Shown one piece after another: positions 22,378 through 33,829 of a stretch of DNA of 64,000 nt. The stretch lies in assembly GCA_942159475.1 (NCBI GenBank), contig OW804094.1:10387555-10451554 (forward strand), given 5' to 3'. Position numbers and translations under genes: made by a program. The notes under the pieces were generated by a model. It was not told the origin of the DNA, did no database searches, and saw only the letters and a program-made list of their open reading frames with translations. The stretch comes from Sthenelais limicola (lineage: Eukaryota > Annelida > Polychaeta > Phyllodocida > Sigalionidae). How positions within the stretch are numbered: position 1 is the first letter of the stretch; each line of letters opens with the position of its first letter.

Positions 22378-22821
22378 TATACGTTAGAAGTGCGTAGCCA
22401 CAGGTAGGTTGCCACCACCACTAGTCAATGGGTGCAATGTTCTCATCCTTCATCTTTTGAGGAATAATAAATCAGTTTCCATGACAACTGTTATACAAGG
22501 AGCGACGTGTGTCCAGGATGTTTGGTGACGTGTGGACCGGAAGTCTCTATATCTCACTCACACAGACATCCTGCTGCTGGCTGGGGGGCAATGCATCATG
22601 GGCCTGCGTATTGATTGGGCTGAGACTTATTCCCGCAGCGCACATGTAGATATTATATCTTAAAGTTACATTCGCTGTTTAACATCAGTCAAGGACCAAA
22701 ACATTGTCTACTTTTCTTTTTCTAAGACCCGGTGTCCATTAACACCAGTGCCACCAGTCCCCCAGTCCAGAAAGGATTCGGCCAGGTATATTTATAACTT
22801 GCCTGTCCTGTTTATTGATTA
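22378..22821. other. Unassigned, relatively GC-rich stretch
   Basis: Gene-free; its richer base composition around 22500-22640 suggests non-repeat host DNA, but there is no coding signal. Confidence 0.35.
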
Positions 22822-23305
22822 CCACACTGACGGCAATGGGCTTTGTGATAAGCTTTGCAATGAGTCTCACGATAAAATGGAACATTTTCTTTCACAAACA
22901 TAATCCTGTCGCAGCAGTTAGTGCTACTTCCTGATAGGTTTTGCAACGCGTTTTGCGACGGAAAAAGTTTCAGAGTTAATCGCAGAATTATTTGACATGT
23001 TTAATATTTGTTTGTGATATGTAGTGTATCGGTGTATCGGGAGAAGTTAGTATGCTTTGCGATTGTTTGTAAAAGTGTGTTCTGTTTTGCGATAGGTTTT
23101 ATGATAGCCTTTTGCGATATAGAACTCAAAATCGTCTGCTAAAGTCATCCAAGGTCAAGGTATATTGCAAAACTGTTGCAAACCATGTCATCAAAAAGTC
23201 TATTGCAACGCCATTTGCAACGCACTTTTGCGATAATTTTTTTCCATACTCATTGCAAAGGTTGATCACCAAAGTCTATCACGAAGTCCATCGCCGTCAG
23301 TGTGG
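22822..23305. mobile_element. 484 bp TIR element rich in TTTTGCGA / TTGCAA words
   Basis: CCACACTGACGGCAATGGGC at the left and its inverse ending GCCGTCAGTGTGG at the right continue as imperfect inverted repeats for about 45-55 bp. The interior is studded with GTTTTGCGA, TTTTGCGATA and TTGCAACGC words in both orientations, which look like subterminal protein-binding repeats. It is non-coding. I could not fix a target duplication, so the superfamily is open. Confidence 0.6.
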
Positions 23306-23390
23306 CCCCCTATAAGTGTTAACCTGACGTCACAATATAGATCTGACATATCATCAATATTAAAACTAAATAGAGAGAATGGGACGAGCC

Positions 23391-23497
23391 GGCAATAATC
23401 GAAAATTTATAGGACGAGATTCGTCCACATAAGCACGATGCTGTAGGCAGAGTGCTTATGTGGACGAATCAAGTCCTATAAATTTTCGATTATTGCC
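23391..23497. repeat. Strong hairpin, 46 bp arms and 15 bp loop
   Basis: The arms start GGCAATAATCGAAAATTTAT and end with the inverse ATAAATTTTCGATTATTGCC; only the GAC(GA/TT)GATTC position mismatches. The loop is GATGCTGTAGGCAGA. It could be a tiny foldback transposon or a transcribed hairpin; no flanking duplication was found. Confidence 0.8.
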
Positions 23498-23587
23498 AGC
23501 GAGTTCGTTTCTATATTTATTATATGTGCATAAAATTTGATCATATGTTATCAGATATCACTGAAAAAATATTAAAGAAGTCTCAGA

Positions 23588-23655
23588 GAGCCCCGCTGCC
23601 CCGCTGCCAGCCCCACTGACAGCCCCGCTGACAGCCCCGCTGACAGCCCCGTTAT
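23588..23655. repeat. Short tandem repeat of CAGCCCCGCTGA (12 bp)
   Basis: Four to five imperfect 12 bp units, GC-rich within AT-rich surroundings. Confidence 0.7.
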
Positions 23656-24093
23656 TAGCCAAGTTATATTGTTGACTTAAAACGTTCATATCGCAGCCAT
23701 TTCTTGAGCTACATTAATAAAATTTATATCATTCAATAGAGAATTTAATGCTCTATTTAATGATCGGATTTTTATTATGTATTTCTTTAATCATAGTACC
23801 AGAAACACGGGTGGATTACCGATCGCGGGGATTTGTTTACATCGTTCGCGGGGATTTGTTTACATCCATTGCTCCGCGAAGCATATAAACAGAGCTATTT
23901 TTAGACAACTACATTCATATCGGACGCGTCCTATATGACTATTTTTATAGCACCCCACTTATAGCACTTCTCATATAGCATGCGCGTATAATAAAGCTAA
24001 TCATCGTTGGCAACTAACAGACTTCAATCGATAGATCCGTCTATATTTCTCACTCTCTATACTATATCGAATATATCAAAAAAATTGTTTACA
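23656..24093. other. Unassigned stretch with a 20 bp direct repeat
   Basis: CGCGGGGATTTGTTTACATC occurs twice in immediate succession near 23826-23868. No gene or element was recognised. Confidence 0.45.
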
Positions 24094-24314
24094 TGGGTCA
24101 GGTCACCAGAAAATGTACAATCGGGAGCTTTACATTTAAATTTTAGTCAATATTGCTAAATTCCACTGGCAAATGAATGATCAGTATCAAGTTGATTCAA
24201 GGTATGTTTAGTTATGTTGAATTGAGTTATGTTGAATTGTGTTTTGAGTCTCATTTTTGTATTAAATTCAGGTTATTTGGGAAGGTTTCTGAATGTGAGT
24301 TGTACATTTTCTCC
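24094..24314 (+). mobile_element. Family A MITE, right terminus lost
   Basis: TGGGTCAGGTCACCAGAAAA start and family interior; the end breaks after GTTGTACATTTTCTCC. A GTTATGTTGAATTG unit is tandemly duplicated inside. Confidence 0.7.
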
Positions 24315-24610
24315 ATATATGAAGGCAACACTAAACACACTTTTTTACTAATCCTATTGGAATCATCATTTCACCCTGTTCCCCCACACACTGCCCCCCC
24401 AAAAAAATGACCAGGAAGACCCACTGTGAATCTCAGAATATGGGCATCGTCTGGGAGAAGTACATATATCCCCAACATCCATGCATGGACGTCCATAACA
24501 GGCATTAAATAGTCACGGCTATCCGCCGATGCAGCTATTATGTAACAGGTCTACTAATACAGGTATACTATAAGGTGAAGTCCAGGTATGCCCATTGTTT
24601 GTATGCATCA

Positions 24611-25022
24611 TCTCTACAGTCCTCTATGGTCAAGTGGTTAGCACGTAGGACTTCCAATCTGAATATTGTAGGGTCGAATCCCAGACCAAGTTTTTTCACA
24701 TTTGTCCCAACATTACGTCCCACGGGAGGCCGCCAATGGCGGGGCGATTAGGCATGACGGGAGGGGGCGCCGGTGGCACATTGGTAAAGTAGTGTCCCTT
24801 AACGTATAGATGGTAGGATGTCAATTCAGCCTGTGGCCGGCGGGCAGAAGTCCACCGACTTGTCATAGGCATAGCAGTGCCCTTACACTTGCACAGTATC
24901 GACACATTATGTGCAACACCACCTTTACACACCTTATGGGTATAAAAACTCACAACCCACCCCATTTATTTATTGTCCTTGAAGAAGCCCACCTGAGAGC
25001 GCGAAATATTGGAATAAAATGA
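24611..25022 (+). repeat. Possible tRNA-derived SINE (tRNA-Gly-like head, AATAAAATGAAG tail)
   Basis: About 24619-24690 resembles tRNA-Gly: an A box-like TGGTCAAGTGGTTAGCAC, a seven-base CTTCCAA loop with TCC in the anticodon position, and a B box-like GGGTCGAATCCC. The acceptor and T stems do not pair, so it is not a working tRNA. Further down, CTTGAAGAAGCCCACC...CGCGAAATATTGG followed by AATAAAATGAAG looks like the tail region of many LINE, SINE or Penelope-type elements. Treating these as one element is inference. Confidence 0.3.
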
Positions 25023-25332
25023 AGAAACCGCAGATGAAGACTTGAGTGATTTATTCTCTTCACTGAAATATCTATAACATACCACACACACACAGTGTCA
25101 GCATGTGGAAGGTTGAGATGTGGTTAATATCACACATTACAACCAATATCACTTGCCTCCCCATCCATCCAGGGTATCTATGCCTTGTTGTGCCTCATAA
25201 ACACACTCAGATATACCCGCCCGTGAGTAGAACATACCATCTCTACCTCCCAGCACTGGCTGAATATAAGGGACTGGTCATTATTAATCTTAACCACGCG
25301 GGGGGGGGGGGGGGGGCGGAATTTAAATATCG
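25023..25332. other. Unassigned stretch with a G-homopolymer
   Basis: Short CACACACA run near 25085 and a G run of about 15 at 25300-25316. No gene. Confidence 0.4.
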
Positions 25333-25466
25333 AACTTAAAATATAGAACTTATTAGGTGTCCTAGTGTTTACTATCATTGGAATCAGCTTGATCTCCTCT
25401 TTTCAAATATGGTGATATCTCAAAATCAATATTTTGCGACTTATGACTCATCAAAACGGATCACAT
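25333..25466 (+). mobile_element. Family C right-end fragment
   Basis: AGAACTTATTAGGTGTCCTA through CGACTTATGACTCATC to GGATCACA; the left two thirds are absent. Confidence 0.7.
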
Positions 25467-26331
25467 ATAGTAAATGCCAATTGTACATTTTCTGACATTT
25501 TTGTGCAGACTCTGAAGGGAGGCACCTTTTTTACGCAGACTCTAAAAGTGTGTGTGTATGGAGGGGGGGGGGGCATTTATTTTGCACAGACTCAGAACTA
25601 CAATGATGTAGGGGGTGCCATGCAATTTCGCACAAACTTTCAAAGGGGGAAGGCCAAGAAATTGTGCACAAAACTTTAGGGGGGGGGGGGGGGTTGTCAT
25701 ACAATAGGGGATTTGCATGTCTCACTGCGCATGTCTGTGACAGTGCATGCTGGGATCGATTCAGTTCAAATCTGACATACAAATATTTAGCAAGAATTTT
25801 ATGGAAAATTGGAAGAATGTTTTCAACAATATCATAGCTTGTGTAAATGATCTATAGAAACCAAATGCATGATGGAAAAGATGAAATCGTGTGTTATAGA
25901 AACATTTAAAGTACATGGATATTGATATTCGACCACTGATAAATATTCTAAGCCAAAAATAGCATGTTTTCTATAGAATTTATACTGTACCATTACTCCC
26001 ATTATTCCATGCGAATCAAGATTCAAAATGGCGGTTATGCAATTCCCCTATTTGCACAAGAAATTTTCGTAAATTCTCCCCCCCCCCAGTGGTTAATTTT
26101 GAACAGTCCCTAAGAAACAAGGGTAGAGTAAAGATGTGTTGAAAGCATGGGGAGTTTTGCAATGACATAAAATAAGTAGCTTTAGATAATAATGATTCTA
26201 AACTGAGGATGCGCTAATTACATGATTTGTCAATTTACCTTAGCGTACTGAGAACTATGCAGAGTCATCAATGTGGAGCTGTGTGAGCTGTATCCCCGGA
26301 AGGTCTGTCTTATCTTGCAATTTGTATTCAT
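25467..26331. other. Unassigned stretch with several poly-G runs
   Basis: GCAGACTCTGAAG / GCAGACTCTAAAAG / CACAGACTCAGAAC form three loose repeats in 25505-25600. G homopolymers occur near 25563 and 25680, and a C run near 26082. A short family A terminus (CAATTGTACATTTTCTGAC) lies at 25478-25496. No gene. Confidence 0.4.
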
Positions 26332-26723
26332 TTGTGATGTGTTCCAGGAAAATGAGTCACAAGTCCCAAAATTGGTATTTTTCAAAGTGTTTTTCCCCAA
26401 AATCTCTTTATTGAAATATTCTGATCTTTAGAGGGTTTAGCACTTATAGTCATATGAATCCATGTAACAAATGTCGTATTAAATATATCCTTTCATTTTG
26501 AAGGCCTTTGTATGGAGTATATTTAGTTACTTTATTGGTAATTGCCCATCTAGAAACATTGTGAATTAATTTTTTTCAAAAATAAAAATATCAAACTAAA
26601 AATATAGAAATACATATCAGGTGTCGTAGTGTTTGCTATCAGCTTGATCTCCACTTTTCAAATATGGTAATATCACAAAATCGACTTTGCGACTTATGAC
26701 TCATTTTCCTAAAACGGATCACA
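26332..26723 (+). mobile_element. Family C element, full length
   Basis: TGTGATGTGTTCCAGGAAAA to AACGGATCACA, collinear with the reference. Immediately followed by the start of a second family C copy at 26728. Confidence 0.8.
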
Positions 26724-26727
26724 TTAT

Positions 26728-26825
26728 GATGTGTTACAGAAAAAGATGCAAAAATGATATTTTTCAAAGTGGTTTATTTGCAAGATGTCTTTCTGGAAAT
26801 GTTTTCAGTTTTGTTGTTCTTAAAG
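26728..26825 (+). mobile_element. Second family C copy, left part
   Basis: GATGTGTTACAGAAAAAGAT to TTCAGTTTTGTTGTTCTTAA. The family resumes at about 27288 (GTAGCATGAATATATTAAC), so roughly 460 bp intervene. Confidence 0.6.
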
Positions 26826-27284
26826 AGTCCCTAAGCCCCAAATATTATGTGAAAATCAACTTCTTTGCTATCATTCCCAATGTAGCGGCCCCAGTGGTAC
26901 TTATTGTAACCTGATATTTAGTGAGTTTTACCCATTTAGATGAGGGGAAAAGTAGTTCCACAGTTTAACACCCCATTCAGGGCGCCCCTGTTGGCCTACG
27001 TCACAAGGTAGTGAAATCTTGAAATGAACATGCAATGTACATAACACACAAGTAAGGAGAGGTATTGTGTATCAGGTGATATTTTGTGCTGACACACAAC
27101 ACACACAGTGCCCTCTTGTGCTAAACAGACATTTCCACCTAAGCTTTCTCAATATGCGCCTGTGAGTGACTATAAGTTAGACACAAATGGATGTAAAGAA
27201 TTGGGACCTGGGTTTTGTACATGGGGATCTATAAAGTTTGCTGTCCTAAAAGTGACCATGAACCCATTTAGTTACCCAATAAGG
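26826..27284. other. Unassigned DNA interrupting a family C copy
   Basis: No TIR or gene was recognised; this segment separates the two halves of a family C element and may be an unrecognised insertion. Confidence 0.35.
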
Positions 27285-27287
27285 CTG

Positions 27288-27610
27288 TTGGTAGCATGAA
27301 TATATTAACATAATTCCAAGACAGTGTGATTAATATATCCATGCATTTCTAAGGTCATCCTATAGAGTATATTTAGCTACTTCACTAGTAAAGGGAGGTC
27401 TCCACAGGCTGCGCTAAGCCTTGCGGTGTTGTTGTGATGGTTCTATAGGTGGAGAGGTGTGGTGAGGTGGACAGTGAACCACATATGCAGGACCTCGTCA
27501 TTCCTGTCCACCTATAGAACCATCACAACACCATCGCAGAGCTTACCGCAGCCAGTGGAGACCCCACTTTAATGTCCACCCAGAGATATTGCAAACTTTC
27601 TTCAAAAATA
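27288..27610 (+). mobile_element. Second family C copy, central part, split by a G element
   Basis: Sequence collinear with the family resumes here, is interrupted at 27391-27569, and continues ATGTCCACCCAGAGATATTG. It fades after AAAAATACAAATATC. Confidence 0.65.
27391..27569. mobile_element. Family G MITE (179 bp)
   Basis: AAGGGAGGTCTCCACAGGCT on the left matches the inverse of the right end (GCCAGTGGAGACCCCACTT) over about 35 bp. It is flanked by TA on both sides and removing it restores family C sequence. Inner arms CTATAGGTGGA / TCCACCTATAG and GGTTCTATAGG / CCTATAGAACC also pair. Confidence 0.8.
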
Positions 27611-28537
27611 CAAATATCAATACATCAACACTTGATCTTTTATGCTAGTAATATTCTGTTTATTACTCTGTAACACAGATATTTCTAAAGGCCAGAGAAA
27701 AAACCCATTTATCTAATCATGAAGATGTAGCCAATTTCACACCTGACAGAATCTCATCATTTTATAAGCAATGAAAAGTGTGAGGTAAGCACATAATACC
27801 TGCACTATTGCCGACCTGTGTGTTACATATCATAATATCGCAACTAAATACAACATGATAAAGTTATGAAGGTGGTGAGTCGTGTATAGCTGGGTAATAA
27901 CTATGTTACCATCGCTAGGGTAAAGCTTATCCCAGTGCTGAGAAACAGATATACTCAGAGCGGGGCTAGTGATCGACTCTTTAAGACATGGGACTTGAAT
28001 CCTAGTGGAGAAAAGTCATATTCCATTACTATCTAACAATTTCCTAGAGTCAATATTGATCTGGTAGGCGTTACATCATGTTATGCAATAATAACATTGT
28101 AAAATTCGGGCTTAAACTTTGCAAAGTTTGGAATTTATTTGGGAAGTCTCATTCAGACATGCATCTGCCACGCCCCCTACCGACTCAGAGGCCCAACTAC
28201 CTTTCTTCCTGCCACACACTCATGGGTCACTTCTAAACGTTCAAGGTACAAGCCGCAGTCCACATCACTGTTATCTTAGATTTGATCATGTGGGAGGAAG
28301 GGGAAGGGAAGTGACCAGCAGGTCAGCAAAGGGATGGGGCACTGATCAAGAGCGGGAGGGAGAGGGGAGGGGGAAGATAACTTACTGACCGGGACACAGC
28401 GCAAAGGTATTGGTCAGGTGTGACACTGGCCTCGTATTCATCTCTTTTAGTCCATTGTTAACCTGTGGTTGATTGGATCCTTTATCTATCAAGGTAATTA
28501 ATTGGTCCAGTCAGGATATAAGGCTGGGTGGACATTA
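27611..28537. other. Unassigned stretch
   Basis: Moderate GC, purine-rich around 28290-28375 (GGGAGGAAGGGGAAGGGAAG). No gene: the 89-codon ORF at 28119-28388 has no familiar motif. Confidence 0.35.
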
Positions 28538-28687
28538 TGCACTTGTCAATTGCAACCCCCACCCCCAGGAATAAGGGGGAATGTCCTAATATCATGAAAT
28601 CCCCGACCTCCCCAGGGCAACAAATCTTTGTAAAGCCCCAACCCCATGGGGCACTTTTATCGCATCAATTTTGAATAGAAAATATAT

Positions 28688-28962
28688 TGTTATACTACCA
28701 GGTGGACAGACAACCCTGAGGGCATGTCTGCATAGTTAACATTGTATATTATGTATTGTACGTGAAGGAATGTCCACCTGTGAGAGACACTACGTGTCCA
28801 GCTTGAATAAAAGAAGACTGGTACATTGACCATCAAGCAGTCATTAAGCAGTCATTCAGAAGGCAGTCAGTCAAAGGAAAGAAGTGTTGGACTTACTTCA
28901 TTTAACATTACATTTAAGTATAACAGTAACAAGAATATACTCATTAACACCAGAGTATATCA
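28688..28962 (+). repeat. Left LTR (275 bp)
   Basis: Begins TGTTATACTACCAGGTGGAC and ends ...CAGAGTATATCA. An AATAAA signal is at 28807-28812. GGTGGACAG / CTGTCCACC-like words and a duplicated AAGCAGTCATT lie inside. Nearly identical to the right LTR. Confidence 0.9.
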
Positions 28963-28963
28963 A

Positions 28964-28981
28964 TGGTGGCGAACCAAGGCT
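28964..28981 (+). other. Primer-binding site
   Basis: TGGTGGCGAACCAAGGCT starts one base after the left LTR. TGG pairs with a tRNA CCA end, implying a primer ending GTTCGCCACCA. I have not assigned the tRNA identity. Confidence 0.75.
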
Positions 28982-31900
28982 CGATGAAGTATCTTTAAGA
29001 CATTTATTGGATTTTTGTTGGTGAGATTATACCAAAATGCTAGTTTGGAGTTATACTAGCAAGCAAAGGATTGGCTAGAAATGGGCCCTAGAAATGGGCT
29101 CTCCTGCAGATCTCCCCTCTTCTCATGCTCTATACTGGGCTATATGAGCATGGGCAACCTATGAATGCAGGACAAATTAAGGAGTGTCCACACTGGAGTT
29201 TTGACTGAATTAGTGAATCAGTGATTCGAACAACGAGATCTTGTATAGCAGAGCCGATGGCTAAGGTTTGGCAGGATAGAGAGAATCCTGAATTATTTCT
29301 GAACATTTCAAAAGTTGTTTGAACTTTCTACCATGAATATTAAGAAAGATATGGCTAATTTCGTGAGGCATGATATTCTAACCCAGGCAATGAAAGCCTA
29401 GGTGTTTTCTTAGTTCTCTTACAAACATTGCCCAGGAGTTTTAGAGAACTTTTTCATGTACTCTCAATGTCATTGGTGATTAGAGCATGGATATAAATGT
29501 ATATATAAGTAGCCTTAATTGGTGAGATTGGGACCCATATATAGCTGTGTGATGTTGCTATGGAAACCTGGTCATTGCCGTGGGCAGATTGAATGGTCTG
29601 AATTGTGTACATTTGGATTCACACATATTACACACATAATATTTCTTAATTCAGCCACAGCATTGTCAATTATGAAGCGATTTTTGAAATTCAAACAGTT
29701 CTGAGATGCTGACATTGTTGCGGAATTTCTCCTGCTATTTGCAATATGATTTTTTTTATCTTGAATATTTTGCAGCATTGTATAAATGGACCAGGTGTGC
29801 ATAATCACCAGTTTATAGTTCATACCATTATGATTTGATGGCAGGAATGGTCACTACTAATTTATGGGTTACCCCATAAACAGTGTCATGACCGGGAGGT
29901 AACTAAAATAGGTTCTGGCTGGAGCCCAGGTAATATGACACCAACAGTTGGTATGATATTTACAATAGAATAGGTAACCAAATGTAGGGATGAGATATGA
30001 CAGGAATATGTGTGATTTCCGAAAAGAATGTTACAATGCATCATTAACATTTTATCACTGGGATACCAGCTGATGGTGAATCACACCATTAATATTCGGT
30101 TACCATTCACCAGCTTGAGGCTATCAACATTAACATAGGTGTGATTACCAAATGGGAGTCTTACATCCATACTAGTTTGGTCAGGTCACCATTGAATCTA
30201 GACATGACCGCAGACAATTGACATGAATGATTATGTTGCTCCAGGTGTGACAAAGGAATGCTGCAAAGCACCATTAACATTTCATCAACCGGAGGTGACA
30301 TGAATTCACAAGGGAGGCACAGATGTCAAGATGCTTTCGTGACAATGAAATTAAGACATTTTTACAGAGACAATAACTGTATAATGAAGATACAGACAGA
30401 ATAGACTTTGATTGAATAACACTATCATTACAAAATGTTGAATAGACATTATTGACATTATTGAATTATATGTTAATCCTTTTAAATTACTACACATTTG
30501 CAATTGTTTAATGAGGTTTGTAGTTACTATTTTATCATCAACTTTGTAGTTTTACATGTGCATGGGTGAACTTTGATGGTATATTTGTATTGGAATAATT
30601 ATATTACTTTTTGCTTTAGGTTTGGTGTCTAGTTTAACATTATAAATAAACTAAAAGAAAGACTGGGAAAACCATTGGCCTGCACGAATGACAGGTATGA
30701 ATGACAATGATTAGTATTCAATTGCCAGAGGCAATGTGGTTGGTGGCTCATGCCATTAACATTTTATTGCAGGATAATTGGTGGCAATTAATCTGACTTG
30801 GTGTCCATGAGGACAATGAATAGTTTCACAATTTCACAATAGTTTCTTCTCAATTGGTTTAGGTATAAAATAACAGATACTTTGACATTGGCTGAATACT
30901 AGTATTTAAAATGGACTTCATTTGGTTAAACTATTAGACTTTCAATAGGCCATGTATTTAGTGCATGGATATCTGTTTGCATTTTTATTTGTTCCTTTTA
31001 TTTTCTTTGGCCTAACTGGTTAGAGGTTTTTGAACACATTATTTTTCGTAATTGGAGTAGTCAAAGATTGTTCAACCATGGCTCAAGAATTTTAGTGTAA
31101 ATTAAAGATTGTATTTCTTCTATTTTTTTATTTTTTTTTAGACTTAAAATTCAAACAATGTAACCAATAAATATATGCTTTTTCTTTTGTCTGATCAGCT
31201 TGTGAGAAGGTTGTGTAATTGGTACACATAAATGTGGAATGAATTCATTATTAATATTTTGGAATTGGTAGTTAGCAGTTGTTTATGCAGGTTTGTATTT
31301 GGGAATGACGTTAGTGCATAGCTGTGCAGTCTACACTAGGCCTGTGTTGGTGGGGATTGTATTGCTAGTCATTTACATCACAGTGCCTGCATGAATTTAA
31401 TTGTTTTCATCCTATTAAAGTAAGGAAAAACTGGGAGGTAGGTATGTTTGCCATATCCATGATGGATGATTGCAGAATGTTCACCACAACAAATTTAAAT
31501 CAAAATTTGATAGAAAACAATTCAGGATAGGTGCATTTCCAAAGAACAAAATTTTGTTTTTGTTTTTTCGTAAATTATAAAGTGGTTTGCAATGCAATGC
31601 AACCAAAACATATAATGTCTCGCATATATCTGCCATCTTTAAGATGGTGCATATATTAACTATATATATGTGTCGGGTTGATTGTGAAGTTTTTATCTAG
31701 CCATATGTAGGAAGTAAATATAACATAGAAGTCAAACAAAAATTAAAAAGTGCAAAATTTTTACCTTTTTAATAAGGATTTTTACGTCATAAAAAAGGAA
31801 TTTGGTCTCAACCTTAAACAATATAGGCCACGCGTCGGATCCGTGTTATGATGCCCAAAATTTGATTCAGTACTGCGATTATATACTAAATTGAGAGATT

Positions 31901-33093
31901 TTTTCTGGGGTTGGTCTTATCGGAAGGTACCCTCATAAAGCAGATTGTTCTTTTACCCTGCGTAGTCTTGGAACATAGTGCCAGTAGGCTAGCATGGGGG
32001 TGATGAATTGTTTGATGGCGTGGGTTGCAAAACCCATAGCTTGGCTCATTCCCATGTTAGGACAAAGGTCTAGGTGGAAGATTTTGATTCTGAGGTTTGA
32101 CTCCAGGTTTGACCTGTGTCAGTAAAATATCCAACAGATGGCTCCATTTATTTTCTGGCGTAAACACTATTTTCTTGATCTGAGGTCTTTTATAATTTTA
32201 GAGACAATTTTATGCTTTTCATAGATCCGCCCGATTTAGAGAGCTGGTCATAATTATGGCCAAAACATTCTGGTCGGAATTTTTCTTTTGAAATATATTG
32301 TCGCATACTGTTTCATTTACCATGAGAGCCCAACATGTCAAAATAGGGAACTACAGATCAATTCGATCATGCTGAATCAAGACGAATTCAGTGCATGGTA
32401 TTTTCCTTAAGACTTCATGGCATATGATTGAAACAAACTTTCAACTGGTTTTTATTTCCTATAAAAGCCACCAGGTAGCAATTGATATTTGTTTGGTTCA
32501 ATGTAATTTGACAGTGTTGCAGGATTACTAATTTACATTTCTTTCTTTTAACTAGCTATGTAGATTATATAAGCAATTTTAGAATCTCATTTGGAAATAG
32601 AAAGAGGGTAATGCACCTTAGAAATTTGAGAGGTATGGACAAGTGTGTCATCTGTGGTGTTGGTGGATTCCTCATTAGAATATTAATTCCATAGTATTAT
32701 ATCTTCAAAACCAGTTTGTTTAATTGTCCATTTTATTTTTATTTTTTTTGTGGTATGAAGTCAATATTATCAGGTATCTGAACTAAAATTGGTTTTACTC
32801 TCTCTATTGCCAGTGATAGGTATTGCAGTAATCAGGTGTGTGGAAACAAAATGACCATGCCATTATGTTGTAATTTTGAGTTTAGCTTATCTTAATTTAT
32901 TCAGGAATTCGAAATTTGCCTCTGGGAATTTCGATGTAACAGATCAGATGGTTTGTGTGATTTTATTCAAGCTATTTCAACCATTTTTGACTATCAAAAA
33001 GTGGTGTCGCATTTCGTGTCCCACTGTATTCGACCTTTTTAAAATGAAACTAATTCTTTTATTCCAAGTTTGTCTAAAAGTAGTTCCATTTTT
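28982..33093 (+). other. Non-coding interior of the LTR element
   Basis: About 4.1 kb without a long ORF on either strand. Three diverged repeats of a CATTAACATTTYATCA phrase with similar upstream words lie near 30040, 30270 and 30755. The internal region of such elements usually carries packaging and dimerisation signals; which part does so here cannot be read directly. Confidence 0.7.
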
Positions 33094-33114
33094 TTAAGGG
33101 GAGAGGGGGGCATA
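33094..33114 (+). other. Polypurine tract
   Basis: A purine run (AAGGGGAGAGGGGGG) followed by CATA abuts the right LTR, after a T run. It is the expected plus-strand primer. Confidence 0.8.
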
Positions 33115-33389
33115 TGTTATACTACCAGGTGGACAGACAACCCTGAGGGCATGTCTGCATTGTTAACATTGTATATTATGTATTGTACGTGAAGGAATGT
33201 CCACCTGTGAGAGACACTACGTGTCCAGCTTGAATAAAAGAAGACTGGTACATTGACCATCAAGCAGTCATTAAGCAGTCATTCAGAAGGCAGTCAGTCA
33301 AAGGAAAGAAGTGTTGGACTTACTTCATTTAACATTACATTTAAGTATAACAGTAACAAGAATATACTCATTAACACCAGAGTATATCA
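33115..33389 (+). repeat. Right LTR (275 bp)
   Basis: Same length as the left LTR, with one visible substitution. The element's 3' end is followed by ATAT and the resumed family H sequence. Confidence 0.9.
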
Positions 33390-33530
33390 ATATAAACCCT
33401 GACGAAATGTCCTTAATACCTCGGAAAACGAAGGGAAGTCTCCGCCTGGGTGGGGGCATATTTTCTCAGACATCCCCCTACCATCCCCCCTTACCCCTGG
33501 GGGTAGGGGTTGCAGTGTACAAGTACATTA

Positions 33531-33829
33531 TAGGGCCTCAGGCCACCATCAACACCATCAATTCACTCTACAAATGGTAAGAGGACAGAAACATGTTATT
33601 TACAATGGAAGCCCACCCCATCCATAGCTGGAACACTCCAACTATAACAACTACTGGCACAGTTCCTCCTGTATTCCTACACACAGAGCCAACAGTTACT
33701 TGTATTGATAGAAAACACCTCCTCCCTTACCTCGCTAGAATTAAAATTCAGAGTTAAAATAGGGGATGGGTCCAATATGGGTCTATATGCTGACTGTGCG
33801 TAACCTTGTTTAAATAGGCATGACTTATT
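33531..33829. other. Unassigned stretch
   Basis: About 300 bp without recognised features. Confidence 0.3.

Larger units (their letters stand above)
28688..33389 (+). mobile_element. Non-autonomous LTR retrotransposon (LARD-like), 4.7 kb
   Basis: Two 275 bp LTRs (28688-28962 and 33115-33389) begin TGTTATACTACC and end GAGTATATCA. I count one difference between them (position 28735 A versus 33162 T, in GCATAG/GCATTG). A primer-binding site follows the left LTR and a polypurine tract precedes the right one. ATAT (28684-28687, 33390-33393) is the 4 bp target duplication. The 4.15 kb interior has no ORF above about 85 codons and no gag, protease, RT or integrase motif. This fits a large retrotransposon derivative mobilised in trans, inserted recently into a family H MITE. 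Confidence 0.85.
28538..33527. mobile_element. Family H MITE (about 284 bp) split by an LTR element
   Basis: The left end TGCACTTGTCAATTGCAACC begins at 28538 after TTA (28535-28537). The right end reaches TGTACAAGTACA at 33527, followed by TTA (33528-33530). Removing the LTR element (28688-33389) and one ATAT copy gives about 284 bp, close to the intact family H copy at 40168-40467. A TTA target and TIRs like these suit the PIF/Harbinger superfamily; no transposase is present. Confidence 0.75.

Noticed and set aside
29519..29823. Small opposed ORFs in the LTR element interior as gag remnants
   Set aside because: No zinc knuckle, capsid-like or pol motif; lengths are as expected by chance in AT-rich DNA.
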